Both the position numbers and the translations under genes were made by a program. From the NCBI RefSeq assembly GCF_022647325.1, contig NZ_CP071405.1:1426001-1490000 (forward strand): a stretch of 64,000 bases of DNA, in the 5' to 3' direction. Below, in pieces: positions 19,102 to 27,975 of this stretch. A model generated the notes under the pieces. It was not told the origin of the DNA. It saw nothing but the letters and a program-made list of their open reading frames with translations, and did no database searches. Position 1 is the first letter of the stretch, and the number at the start of each line of letters is the position of its first letter. The DNA is from Pantoea deleyi. GTDB taxonomy: Bacteria; Pseudomonadota; Gammaproteobacteria; Enterobacterales; Enterobacteriaceae.

Positions 19102-21318
19102 ATGAAAAGAAGAGAAGTTTTACAGACCGCCGCCTCCGCCCTGGTGGGGGCTCTCTCCGTGAGCACCTTTTCCAGCTATGCTGCTAAAAGTAACGGTATT
19201 GCCCTGAAGCCGGTTGACGCCACGGATGTGCCTAAAGGCGACGTCCCGATCCTGACGCCGGAAAACGTCTACGCCATGCCGCCCCAGTTCTGGCAGAGCT
19301 TTGAAGGAAAACTCTGGATCGGCAAAGCCGGTGCGGATGCCAGCAAGCCAGGCAATCAGATCCCGGTTTACCTGCGGGACGCCAGCGGCAAAGTGTCGCA
19401 GATCGCCCAGCCTATCGCGCTGAATAAAGGCAATTTCGACCAGTTTATCCAGGACAACGCTGCGCTGATTGCCGACCCCGCGCACTCCATGGCGGTCGAG
19501 GACAGCACCGGCCAGACGCTGTTCAATATCACCGACGTCAGCCGTCCGGGCGCGGCCGATTTCAGCCAGCGCCTGGCACAGCCTGCGGGCTACCAGCTGA
19601 TTGGCGAGATCCCCTCCGTGGCGGAGCTGCGCAAGACCCGTCCGCTGTTTGAAGGCGCCAAGGTGAAGCTGAAAAGCTGGCATGAAGGGCGGGAAGTCGG
19701 CGGCGGCGAGTTCGTTGGCAGTTTCCAGACCGCGCAGAACGATGGCGGCGTGAACTTTGCCGGTGAAGGCTTCTACTGGCGTCGCGTGGTCGACGATTTC
19801 AACCGCCTGACGCTGTTCGATTTCGGTGCGATTGCCGACGGCAAAACCGACTGCGCACCCGCGATCATGGCGATGTTCCAGTGGTCACAGCAGGCTAACC
19901 AGCAGATCTGTGTCCAGTTCCCGGCCGGTACCTTTATGGTCTCCGCCTGTCACCTGGGCGACAAGTATCTCAACTTCTTCCGCATGTCCGGTGCGATGGT
20001 TAACTTCGGCTACTTCCCGGCGACCGCCATCGTCTCCGATGGCAAGTCCGATTTCGTCTTCCAGATGAATGCCCGTCGTGTCGAGCTGTCCAACCTGATT
20101 TTTAACGGCAACAGCGATAAGCATCCGAACCAGCAGGGCTTTTTCCATAACATCTGCCCGGGCGGACAATATTTCCGTGGGGCCTGCCTGCGCTTCAACG
20201 CCGTCGGCGGCACCGCCATCAGCCTGCAGGATACCCTCGACTGTAAGATCGACCAGTGGTACGCCTCTCGCTGCAGCGGCGATGTCATCAAATCGGGCTG
20301 GTCAGGTCAGAAGCAGGGCAAATGGGACCACAGTACCGCGATCGAGCTGTCGAACTTCAATGCGCAGTACTGCCGTGGCGGCATGGTCCTGAACCTGCCG
20401 CGCTGCGGCCAGTCAATCATTCACAACGGCTGGATCGAGCACTGTGATAATCCGGGCGATCTCTCCAACGGACAGTGGATCGTCGATGCCCTGAGCCTGG
20501 AGGATTGTAAGAATCCGCTTATCGCCCACAACACCCGGCTGAATATGCGTCAGACCAGCCTGCAGTCAGGCAGCTGGATCGACAACTCCATGCAGGGCGA
20601 CCGTCTGCTCAGCATCTGGGAGATGGGCTCGACCCGCGTGGAATCCTGGGGCGTCGCGCTGGATGGCAGCCTGAAATATAACTACCTCACGTCGCGCTGG
20701 CGGCTGGAGAACAACACCAATCAGGAGACCTGGTTCGATCTCGGCTCGCTCTATTCTCCGACGGTGGGGGATTCATGGGAGATCGAAATCTTCGGTCAGT
20801 CGCAGTTCAGCAACGGCAGCGGCGACAAGCCACTGATGAATCTGATCGGGGACAAGACCACCGGCGGTCGCGCGGTTATCCATGTACAGCGCAAGAAAGA
20901 TCGCTCGGAAGCGAGCTGGTCAGCAGAGGGCAGCTCGCCGGTGATCGATGTCCGCTATGTGGCTGAGCATGACACCGATGTGCGGATCTTCGTCAAACTG
21001 GCGGGCTGGACACCTTCGGCCGGCGTGCTGGTGAAAACCAACGGTAAAGATCGCTTCGTCACCGGCCGCTGCGCGCGGATTAACGCCCGCATGGAAAAGG
21101 CTAATCCGCCTGCGGGCGACGCCACTAAACGCGCGCCGCAGCGCTTCAGCCTGCACAACGGCAAAGCAGGCGTGGGCGCGAACGAGCAGGGCGATCTGCT
21201 GATGGCATCCCGGCCACTCTCCGCCGATCAGGTCGATACCAGTAAACCGGAAGGCTTTGTTTCGGTCGTGATCAACGGCAGACAGGTCGCACTGCCTTAT
21301 TTCGCCATTAAGTCTTAA
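19102..21318 (+). CDS. amsF: AmsF/WceF-type beta-helix exopolysaccharide-processing protein
   Basis: 738 residues. The N terminus MKRREVLQTAAS followed by a hydrophobic stretch and SSYAAKS looks like an export signal with a twin arginine. The middle contains a pectate-lyase-like right-handed beta-helix entry, LFDFGAIADGKTDC near residue 235, the pattern of phage tailspikes. The P. stewartii homologue WceF is reported to be a trimeric tailspike-like glycosidase that adjusts stewartan chain length; E. amylovora amsF mutants alter amylovoran. It is therefore expected in the periplasm or outside the cell, cutting the polymer its neighbours make. Confidence 0.88.
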   Translation: MKRREVLQTAASALVGALSVSTFSSYAAKSNGIALKPVDATDVPKGDVPILTPENVYAMPPQFWQSFEGKLWIGKAGADASKPGNQIPVYLRDASGKVSQIAQPIALNKGNFDQFIQDNAALIADPAHSMAVEDSTGQTLFNITDVSRPGAADFSQRLAQPAGYQLIGEIPSVAELRKTRPLFEGAKVKLKSWHEGREVGGGEFVGSFQTAQNDGGVNFAGEGFYWRRVVDDFNRLTLFDFGAIADGKTDCAPAIMAMFQWSQQANQQICVQFPAGTFMVSACHLGDKYLNFFRMSGAMVNFGYFPATAIVSDGKSDFVFQMNARRVELSNLIFNGNSDKHPNQQGFFHNICPGGQYFRGACLRFNAVGGTAISLQDTLDCKIDQWYASRCSGDVIKSGWSGQKQGKWDHSTAIELSNFNAQYCRGGMVLNLPRCGQSIIHNGWIEHCDNPGDLSNGQWIVDALSLEDCKNPLIAHNTRLNMRQTSLQSGSWIDNSMQGDRLLSIWEMGSTRVESWGVALDGSLKYNYLTSRWRLENNTNQETWFDLGSLYSPTVGDSWEIEIFGQSQFSNGSGDKPLMNLIGDKTTGGRAVIHVQRKKDRSEASWSAEGSSPVIDVRYVAEHDTDVRIFVKLAGWTPSAGVLVKTNGKDRFVTGRCARINARMEKANPPAGDATKRAPQRFSLHNGKAGVGANEQGDLLMASRPLSADQVDTSKPEGFVSVVINGRQVALPYFAIKS

Positions 21319-21477
21319 CACTTTGCAGGACGGCCGCCACAACGGAGGCGGCCGGGTCAGACAGGAGCACTACCTTTGGGTGCGTTATCCCGTAAAGCAT
21401 TACTTTAATCAGAGTCCATTTTGCCCATTTCGGATCCGGGCGGTTTAGAGAATTAAAAAAATTCATTCGGAGTTGTT

Positions 21478-22740
21478 ATGAAAATTTTATTGGTGGGTAA
21501 CCATACGTGTGGGAATCGCGGGGATGGCGCGATTCTGCGTGGACTGATCGATTCGATGCGGTCCGCACGCAGTGATTTAGACATTGATGTGATCAGCCGT
21601 TATCCAACCAGCTCCGGTTATCTGCTCCAGCAGGATATTCAGCAGGATGCGCTCTACCTGCACAACAGTAAGTCAGGCAAAGGCCTGGTCGGTTCATTTA
21701 AGCGTAAGGTTGCCAACCGTCTGATGCCCGACATCATGATGGCGCATCTGGGCAAAGGCGGCGTCTTTAAGTCGTTTGCCGTGCCACCGCACCTGAAAGC
21801 CTTTACCGAAAGCCTGGAAAAATATGATGCGATCATTCAGGTGGGCGGTTCGTTCTTCGTCGATCTCTATGGCGTGACCCAGTTTGACCACGCGCTCTGT
21901 GCACTGATGGCGAAAAAACCGATCTACCTGATCGGGCACTCGGTCGGACCTTTCCAGAACCCGCGCGTCAATGCGCTGGCAAACTTTGTGTTTGACCGCG
22001 TTGACAGCCTGGTGCTGCGTGAATCCGTCAGCCTCGATCTGATGAAGCGCGATGGCGTGACCAGCTCGAAAGTGGCGCCTGGCGTTGATACGGCCTTCCT
22101 GGTGCGGGCGCGCGAGGTTGAAAATCCGAGCCATAACCTGCTGCACTGGCAGGGCATTATCGACGGACGTAAAACCATCGCCATCACCGTGCGTGAGCTG
22201 GCACCGTTTGATAAACGTCTGGGCGTGACGCAGAAAGAGTATGAGGCGGCATTTGGTCGGGTGATCAACGCGATGATCGCCGAAGGCTATCAGGTCGTGG
22301 CGTTCTCGACCTGCACCGGTATCGACAGCTACGCCAAGGATGACCGCATGGTCGCCCTGACGCTGCGCGACCACGTGACACAGCCTGAACATTATCATGT
22401 CATCATGGATGAGTTTAATGACCTTGAGCTGGGCATCCTGCTGAGCCACTGCCATCTGACCATTGGCACGCGCCTGCACTCGGCGATTATCTCCATGAAC
22501 TTTGGCACCCCGGCCGTGGCGATCAACTACGAGCACAAGTCGATGGGCGTCATGAACCAGCTTGGTCTGCCACAGATGGCAACCGATGTAAAAAGCCTGA
22601 TGGATGGCTCGCTGATCGACAAGGTCAAAACTGTCCTTGCCGACTACGACAACATCAAGGCGAAGGTCGACACGGCCGTTGCGAATGAAAGGGAAATTGG
22701 CAACCGGATCACTGAAGAGATTCTTAAAGTATTAGGGTAA
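21478..22740 (+). CDS. amsJ: Polysaccharide pyruvyl transferase (AmsJ-like)
   Basis: 420 residues, polysaccharide pyruvyl transferase family (GT-B-like). Features are the N-terminal LVGNHTCGNRGDGAI, IQVGGSFFVDLYG, LIGHSVGPFQNP, and a C-terminal TIGTRLHSAIISMNFG that is strongly conserved in the family. It transfers a ketal pyruvate from phosphoenolpyruvate to a terminal sugar, giving the polymer acidic groups. Position between amsF and the GT4 gene equals amsJ. It is one base-pair step from the next gene, so the operon is tight. Confidence 0.9.
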   Translation: MKILLVGNHTCGNRGDGAILRGLIDSMRSARSDLDIDVISRYPTSSGYLLQQDIQQDALYLHNSKSGKGLVGSFKRKVANRLMPDIMMAHLGKGGVFKSFAVPPHLKAFTESLEKYDAIIQVGGSFFVDLYGVTQFDHALCALMAKKPIYLIGHSVGPFQNPRVNALANFVFDRVDSLVLRESVSLDLMKRDGVTSSKVAPGVDTAFLVRAREVENPSHNLLHWQGIIDGRKTIAITVRELAPFDKRLGVTQKEYEAAFGRVINAMIAEGYQVVAFSTCTGIDSYAKDDRMVALTLRDHVTQPEHYHVIMDEFNDLELGILLSHCHLTIGTRLHSAIISMNFGTPAVAINYEHKSMGVMNQLGLPQMATDVKSLMDGSLIDKVKTVLADYDNIKAKVDTAVANEREIGNRITEEILKVLG

Positions 22741-22744
22741 TGTG

Positions 22745-23968
22745 ATGAAACTGACTTTTTTCACCATGCGTTTCCCGGTTGCCTCTGAGACATTCGTTTT
22801 AAATCAGGTAACCCACTTTATTGATGCCGGTTACGAGGTGGAGATCATTTCAGTCTTTCCCGGCGATTTAGTGAACCGGCATGCCGCGTTTGATGAGTAT
22901 GGCCTGGCGGCCAAAACGCACTATCTGCTGCCGGAAGAGAAAATCTCGCTTGTCGATAAGCTGAATCAGCGCATCAAGCTGGTGCTGCCGAAAGTGACCC
23001 GGCCCTCGCTGCTGCGTTCACTGAACGTGCGCCGCTACGGTGCGCAGTCCAGCAAACTGCTGCTGCCGTCGATTGTGGCTAATGCGAAGCAGACCTTTAC
23101 CGCGGATGTGTTCCTGGTGCATTTCGGCTATGCCGGTGCGCTGGCGAACAAACTGCGTGAGCTGGGCGTACTCCGGGGCAAACAGGCTACCGTGTTTCAC
23201 GGTGCCGACATCTCCCGCCGTCACATTCTGGAAGAGCACAAGCTCGACTACGTGAATCTGTTCCGCCAGAGCGAACTGATGCTGCCGATCAGCCACCTGT
23301 GGGAGAACAAGCTCATCGGGATGGGCTGCCCGCCGGAAAAAATTCACGTAACGCGCATGGGCATCGAGCCGGAGAAGTTTAATTTCCAGCCCCGCCAGGC
23401 GTTTCAGAAACCGCTGCGCATCGTTTCGGTGGCGCGTCTGACCGAGAAAAAAGGGCTGGATGTGGCCGTTAAAGCCAGCGCCATCCTCAAGCAGCGTGGT
23501 GGTCAGTTTCACTACACGATTATCGGCAACGGCGACCAGGATGAGATGATGCGTGACTTCATCGCCCGCGAGGGAATGGAAGATTGCGTCAGCATGCCGG
23601 GCTTTAAGCCACAGGAGGAGATCCGTCGTGCGCTGAGCGAGGCGGACATCTTCCTGCTGCCCTCCAAAACCGCCGCAGATGGCGATATGGAGGGTATTCC
23701 GGTCGCGCTGATGGAGGCGATGGCGGTCGGTCTGCCGGTCGTTTCAACCTTCCACAGCGGTATCCCCGAGCTGATCGAGAACAACGTCTCCGGCTGGCTG
23801 GTGGATGAGGACGATCCCGAGGCGCTTGCGGAGACGCTGCTCAGGCTCTCTCAGGGTGAAGTGGATGTGGCGCCGGTGGTTGCGGCGGCACGCCACAAAG
23901 TTGAGACTGAATTTAATCAGCATATCGCCTACGGCGAACTGGCGCAGATTCTGGAGCGACTGGTGTGA
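22745..23968 (+). CDS. amsK: GT4 glycosyltransferase (AmsK-like)
   Basis: 407 residues from the ATG at 22745; GTG at 22742 is also in frame. GT-B fold: N-terminal MKLTFFTMRFPVASETFV and C-terminal IVSVARLTEKKGLDVAVKA, with the E-x7-E motif in GIPVALMEAMAVGLPVV. This is the colanic-acid WcaL / amylovoran AmsK type of retaining glycosyltransferase that adds a late sugar of the repeat unit. Its stop overlaps the GTG start of the flippase gene. Confidence 0.87.
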   Translation: MKLTFFTMRFPVASETFVLNQVTHFIDAGYEVEIISVFPGDLVNRHAAFDEYGLAAKTHYLLPEEKISLVDKLNQRIKLVLPKVTRPSLLRSLNVRRYGAQSSKLLLPSIVANAKQTFTADVFLVHFGYAGALANKLRELGVLRGKQATVFHGADISRRHILEEHKLDYVNLFRQSELMLPISHLWENKLIGMGCPPEKIHVTRMGIEPEKFNFQPRQAFQKPLRIVSVARLTEKKGLDVAVKASAILKQRGGQFHYTIIGNGDQDEMMRDFIAREGMEDCVSMPGFKPQEEIRRALSEADIFLLPSKTAADGDMEGIPVALMEAMAVGLPVVSTFHSGIPELIENNVSGWLVDEDDPEALAETLLRLSQGEVDVAPVVAAARHKVETEFNQHIAYGELAQILERLV

Positions 23969-25305
23969 GTGGATTTAAGTCACAGGCGATTTGGCTGTTT
24001 GGCAGCACCTGCTTCTCGGCGGTGCTGCAGGTGGCGCAGCTGAGCTTTCTCGCCCGCAAACTGGAAACCCACGAGCTGGGGCTGCTGGCCATCATCAACG
24101 CCATCCTGGCGGTGGCGGGGGTGCTGCAGGATATGGGGATGAGCAGTTATCTGGTTCATCGCCAGAACATTACCCGTCGCGAGCAGAGCACTATCTACTG
24201 GGTGAACGTCTCGCTCAGCTTGTGTACCGGCCTGATCATGCTGCTGATCGCCTTCCCGGTCTCCTGGTTCTATCATCTGCCGGAGCTGACAGGGCTGATC
24301 ATGCTGACCAGCCTGAACTTCCTGGTGCTGGGGCATCTGTCGCAGTATCAGGCGCACTACATCAAAACCAAGCGGATGGTCTCGCTGGCGAAGATCGAGA
24401 TGGGCACCAAGCTCTTTGCCTTCCTCTGTGTGGTGGCGATGCTGGAGTTCACCTCGCTGACGGTGGCCGCGGCGATTCTCGGTCTGTTTATCAACGCCTT
24501 TACCCGTATCCTCTGCATGATTGCGCTGGGTGAGAAGTCGTGGCGCCCGACCTGGGAGTTCGACAAGGCGACCTTCTTCGGCGCGATTCGCTACGGCAGC
24601 TACCAGCTTGGCTCGCAGACCATTAATCAGCTGCGCACCCAGGCGGATGCGCTGGTGGTGGGCAAGGTGATGGGAGCCGAGATGCTGGGCGTCTACTCGC
24701 TGGCGAAAGAGCTGGTACTGCAACCGCTGAAGCTGGTGACGCCGGTGATCAACCGTCTGGCGCTGCCGCGCTTTGCGGAAAAGCAGCACGATCCGGAGCA
24801 GCTTAAGCAGCTGTTCCTGAAGGGGACGCTGGGGATCATGCTCTTCAGCAGCGCCATGTATCTGGCGATTGGTATCCTCTCACCGGTCATCGTGCGTCTG
24901 CTTTACGGCCCAGCACATGAACAGGTCTATCACCTGATTCCGCTGATGCTGCTGTTCGGGATGCTGCGGCCAATGGGCGGGCTTACCGGGGCGATTTCGC
25001 AGGCCAACGGGCGTACCAACGTAGAGTTCTACTGGAACATCGTGGCGAGTATCGTGGTGCTGGCCGTTCTGGCAACCACCTTCATCTGGCCGAACGTGCT
25101 CTATGTCGCACTCACGCTCTCCATCTCGCAGATCCTGATTTCTGCCCTGGCGCATCCGTTCTTTATCAGGCCGGTGATTGGCATTCGGTTTATCCCCTAT
25201 GCCCGCCAGTGGGTCGCGGTATCGGTGGTGTTTGTCGGCGTGATGCTGCTGGTAAATCACTTCAATCTGTTTGTGATGCCAGAGTGGTTTGAAGGCTGGC
25301 TTTAA
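23965..25305 (+). CDS. wzx: Wzx-type lipopolysaccharide/exopolysaccharide flippase (AmsL)
   Basis: 446 residues, MOP/PST superfamily. About twelve to fourteen membrane helices are visible, starting right at the N terminus (SQAIWLFGSTCFSAVLQVAQ). The GTG start overlaps the amsK stop (GTGA). It moves the undecaprenyl-linked repeat unit across the inner membrane for polymerisation by the EpsG-type protein. It is the last ams-type gene, and a hairpin follows. Confidence 0.92.
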   Translation: MSGFKSQAIWLFGSTCFSAVLQVAQLSFLARKLETHELGLLAIINAILAVAGVLQDMGMSSYLVHRQNITRREQSTIYWVNVSLSLCTGLIMLLIAFPVSWFYHLPELTGLIMLTSLNFLVLGHLSQYQAHYIKTKRMVSLAKIEMGTKLFAFLCVVAMLEFTSLTVAAAILGLFINAFTRILCMIALGEKSWRPTWEFDKATFFGAIRYGSYQLGSQTINQLRTQADALVVGKVMGAEMLGVYSLAKELVLQPLKLVTPVINRLALPRFAEKQHDPEQLKQLFLKGTLGIMLFSSAMYLAIGILSPVIVRLLYGPAHEQVYHLIPLMLLFGMLRPMGGLTGAISQANGRTNVEFYWNIVASIVVLAVLATTFIWPNVLYVALTLSISQILISALAHPFFIRPVIGIRFIPYARQWVAVSVVFVGVMLLVNHFNLFVMPEWFEGWL

Positions 25306-25324
25306 TGACCAGTGCGTAATATAC

Positions 25325-25351
25325 ACGGGCGGCCTCAGGGTCGCCCGTTTT
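25325..25351 (+). terminator. Terminator after the wzx gene
   Basis: ACGGGCG / CGCCCGT arms (7 bp, 10 nt loop that can pair CC/GG) followed by a T-run TTTT. It lies 19 bases after the wzx stop and closes the ams-type operon before galF. Confidence 0.72.
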
Positions 25352-25521
25352 CATTTATGAGTGGCCTCAGCCGGGCAGCGCACCCCTGCAAAAAGCGCAG
25401 AGGTCATCGTCGATTACTGATTGTCTTTATTCAGTTTATGCTGCCGCTGGCAATGGGCAAAATGCCGAATTTCTAAGTTATGACAGAGAGTTACTGTCCG
25501 CTTTTCAGATAAAGATTATAC

Positions 25522-25548
25522 TTGGACTTCCGGCCGATCCTGCATAAT
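25522..25548 (+). promoter_or_regulatory. galF: Tentative galF promoter
   Basis: TTGGAC (25522-25527) and CATAAT (25543-25548) resemble -35 and -10 boxes, with a short 15 bp spacer, 35 bp before the galF start. The spacing is poor, so this is only a candidate; the wzx terminator just upstream makes a local promoter likely. Confidence 0.35.
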
Positions 25549-25583
25549 CGACCCACATCTTCATTTTATTAAACGGAATAAAT

Positions 25584-26486
25584 ATGACCAAGCTTAAAGC
25601 AGTAATCCCGGTTGCGGGCCTCGGTATGCATATGCTCCCTGCGACTAAAGCCATTCCGAAAGAGATGCTGCCCGTCGTCGACAAACCGATGATCCAGTAC
25701 ATCGTTGACGAATGTGTTGCCGCGGGTATTAAAGAAATTGTGCTGGTCACGCATGCCTCAAAAAATGCGGTCGAAAACCACTTCGACACCACCTATGAGC
25801 TGGAAGCGCTGCTGGAAGCGCGCGTGAAGCGTCAGCTGCTGAGCGAAGTGCAGTCAATCTGCCCGCCGGGCGTGACCATCATGAACGTGCGTCAGGCACA
25901 GCCCCTGGGTCTGGGCCACTCCATTCTCTGCGCCCGTCCGATGATCGGTGATAATCCGTTCGTGGTGGTGCTGCCGGATGTCCTGCTGGATGACTCGACC
26001 GCAGACCATATGCGCTATAACCTCGCAGCGATGGTGGCCCGTTTCGAAGAAACCGGCCACAGCCAGGTTCTGGCGCAGCATATGCCCGCGTCTGACCTCT
26101 CCGAATACTCCGTGATTACCACAGAAGAGCCGATCGATCACCCGGGCGATATCAGCACCATCACCGGCTTCGTTGAGAAGCCAGAGCATCCGGCTGAACT
26201 GAACTCCGATCTGGCCGCTGTAGGGCGTTACGTGCTCTCTGCCGATATCTGGGCCGAACTCGAGCGCACCGAGCCAGGTGCATGGGGCCGTATTCAGCTG
26301 ACCGATGCGATTGCCAGCCTGAGCAAACATAAAACCGTTGATGTTTCACTGCTGACCGGGCACAGTTTCGACTGCGGTCGCAAGCTCGGTTACATGCAGG
26401 CGTTTGTCTCTTATGGACTGCGCAACAACGCGCAGGGTCGCGATTTCCGCGAAGCGATTCAGACCATTCTCGCCAAACAAAAGTAA
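25584..26486 (+). CDS. galF: GalF, regulatory GalU-like UTP-glucose-1-phosphate uridylyltransferase subunit
   Basis: 300 residues. The N-terminal nucleotidyltransferase motif reads [11 protein letters not shown], whereas active GalU has GFGTRMLPATK; the Met-His version is the GalF signature. GalF is reported to have little activity of its own and to stabilise GalU, raising UDP-glucose supply. It marks the border between capsule and O-antigen loci in many Enterobacterales. The rest of the fold ([25 protein letters not shown]) is intact. It is followed after 42 bp by galE. Confidence 0.95.
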   Translation: MTKLKAVIPVAGLGMHMLPATKAIPKEMLPVVDKPMIQYIVDECVAAGIKEIVLVTHASKNAVENHFDTTYELEALLEARVKRQLLSEVQSICPPGVTIMNVRQAQPLGLGHSILCARPMIGDNPFVVVLPDVLLDDSTADHMRYNLAAMVARFEETGHSQVLAQHMPASDLSEYSVITTEEPIDHPGDISTITGFVEKPEHPAELNSDLAAVGRYVLSADIWAELERTEPGAWGRIQLTDAIASLSKHKTVDVSLLTGHSFDCGRKLGYMQAFVSYGLRNNAQGRDFREAIQTILAKQK

Positions 26487-26493
26487 TGAATTT

Positions 26494-26510
26494 GCCGCGC
26501 ATGGCGCGGC
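26494..26510 (+). repeat. Intercistronic hairpin between galF and galE
   Basis: GCCGCGC ATG GCGCGGC is a perfect 7 bp stem with a 3 nt loop. No T-run follows, so it may attenuate or protect RNA rather than terminate. Confidence 0.4.
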
Positions 26511-26528
26511 CGATTGAAAGGAGTTCAC

Positions 26529-27542
26529 ATGGCCATTTTAGTCACGGGTGGAGCAGGGTATATCGGCTCCCATACGGTACTGGCGCTGCTGCAGCGCGGT
26601 GATGATGTTGTGGTGCTGGATAACCTCTGCAACGCTTCGCGCGAAGCGATCAATCGCGTGGAGAAGCTGGCGGGTAAGAAAGCGACCTTCGTCGAAGGCG
26701 ATATCCGCGACCGTGCCTGTCTGCGTGACCTGTTTGCAGCCAACAGCATTTCTGCGGTCATCCATTTTGCAGCACTCAAAGCGGTAGGTGAATCGACCCG
26801 TATGCCGCTGGAGTATTACGAGAACAACGTTGCAGGTACTGTAGTTCTGCTGGAAGAGATGCGTAATGCCGGTGTCTGGAACTTTATCTTCAGTTCATCA
26901 GCCACGGTCTACGGCGCCGATGCGCCGGTTCCGTATGTGGAAACAACCCCGATTGGCGGTACGACCAGCCCTTATGGCACCTCCAAGCTCATGATCGAAT
27001 TCGTTATGCGTGACTTCGCAAAATCGGAACCGAAGTTCAGGGCGATTGCGCTGCGTTACTTCAACCCGGTCGGCGCGCATGAGTCAGGTGAAATCGGTGA
27101 AGACCCAACCGGTATCCCGAACAATCTGCTGCCCTATATTGCTCAGGTGGCAATTGGTCGCCTGGAGAAGCTCGGTGTCTTTGGTGGCGATTACGATACG
27201 CCAGACGGGACCTGTCTGCGCGACTACATTCATGTGGTCGACCTGGCAGAAGGGCATCTGAAAGCGCTGGATCATCTGAGTCAGGTTGAAGGTTACACTG
27301 CCTTTAACCTGGGCGGCGGCAAAGGCTTCTCCGTGCTGGAGATGATCAAGGCGTTTGAGAACGCATCCGGCAAAGCGATTCCTTTCGAGATCAAGCCACG
27401 TCGTGACGGCGACCTGCCGGCGTTCTGGGCCGATGCCTCGCTCGCGAACACGAAGCTCGACTGGCGGGTGACGCGCGGCATCGATGAGATGATGCGCGAT
27501 ACCTGGAACTGGCAGAGCAAGAACCCGGACGGGTTTAAGTAA
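26529..27542 (+). CDS. galE: UDP-glucose 4-epimerase
   Basis: 337 residues from the ATG at 26529 with AAGGAG ahead; an in-frame TTG at 26514 is rejected. NAD-binding GGAGYIGSHT is at residues 7-16. The SDR catalytic part has FSSSATVYG and the tyrosine in SPYGTSK. It interconverts UDP-glucose and UDP-galactose in the cytosol, feeding the galactose-first repeat unit started by AmsG. This copy in the capsule locus is probably dedicated to exopolysaccharide. A strong terminator follows. Confidence 0.95.
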   Translation: MAILVTGGAGYIGSHTVLALLQRGDDVVVLDNLCNASREAINRVEKLAGKKATFVEGDIRDRACLRDLFAANSISAVIHFAALKAVGESTRMPLEYYENNVAGTVVLLEEMRNAGVWNFIFSSSATVYGADAPVPYVETTPIGGTTSPYGTSKLMIEFVMRDFAKSEPKFRAIALRYFNPVGAHESGEIGEDPTGIPNNLLPYIAQVAIGRLEKLGVFGGDYDTPDGTCLRDYIHVVDLAEGHLKALDHLSQVEGYTAFNLGGGKGFSVLEMIKAFENASGKAIPFEIKPRRDGDLPAFWADASLANTKLDWRVTRGIDEMMRDTWNWQSKNPDGFK

Positions 27543-27544
27543 TT

Positions 27545-27576
27545 GAAAAAAAGGCGAACTGCGGTTCGCCTTTTTT
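27545..27576 (+). terminator. Strong terminator after galE
   Basis: GGCGAAC / GTTCGCC (7 bp, TGCG loop) flanked by A-run and T-run that extend the pairing; TTTTTT follows. It separates the exopolysaccharide cluster from the rhamnose locus. Confidence 0.9.
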
Positions 27577-27975
27577 ATATTTGATTTAATTTTTCTTAAT
27601 CGCGATTTATCAATATTCTGATTGCGTCGACTTGGCGCATCAGCAACCATCTTCTACGCCATGAAAGCGCTCATTAGTTGAACTAACACCCGCATTACAA
27701 TCGCATTTTATTCGTAATAGCTATATCTGAGTGATAGAATTTGCGATTGTTGAATGATAAACCCACTTAAACAATTTCATCAATAAAGTGATATCAATCA
27801 ACGAAATGCTGGTTATGTAACGGATTCCCGTCATCAGCATATTCATTCGGCCAAAGATAATCAGCATCGTGGGAGCTGTAACCCAGGGGCGGTAGCGTGC
27901 TCTGAAAACGCTTATGATTGTCTGCTTTTTATTCAGGCGCCTATGCCTCAGATAGCTTGTCAGGAATAACACGTT
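27577..27975. other. AT-rich leader of the rfb locus, no gene
   Basis: About 400 bp from the galE terminator to rfbB. It holds an ops/JUMPstart element at its downstream end. No promoter boxes convincing enough to list were found, and the small minus-strand frame here is not believed. The length and composition are typical of O-antigen operon leaders. Confidence 0.6.
27870..27900 (+). promoter_or_regulatory. Second JUMPstart with ops element (27888-27899)
   Basis: GGCGGTAGCGTG is again perfect, and the preceding GAGCTGTAACCCAGG follows the longer JUMPstart consensus closely. It lies 76 bp before rfbB and faces it. RfaH loading here would serve the rhamnose/ABC-exporter operon independently of the exopolysaccharide operon. 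Confidence 0.92.

Noticed and set aside
21694..22536. A 280-codon minus-strand frame opposite the pyruvyl transferase gene
   Set aside because: Shadow; no recognisable domain and no ribosome site.
27721..27972. An 83-codon minus-strand frame across the second ops element
   Set aside because: It covers a regulatory leader, has no ribosome site and no protein-like pattern.
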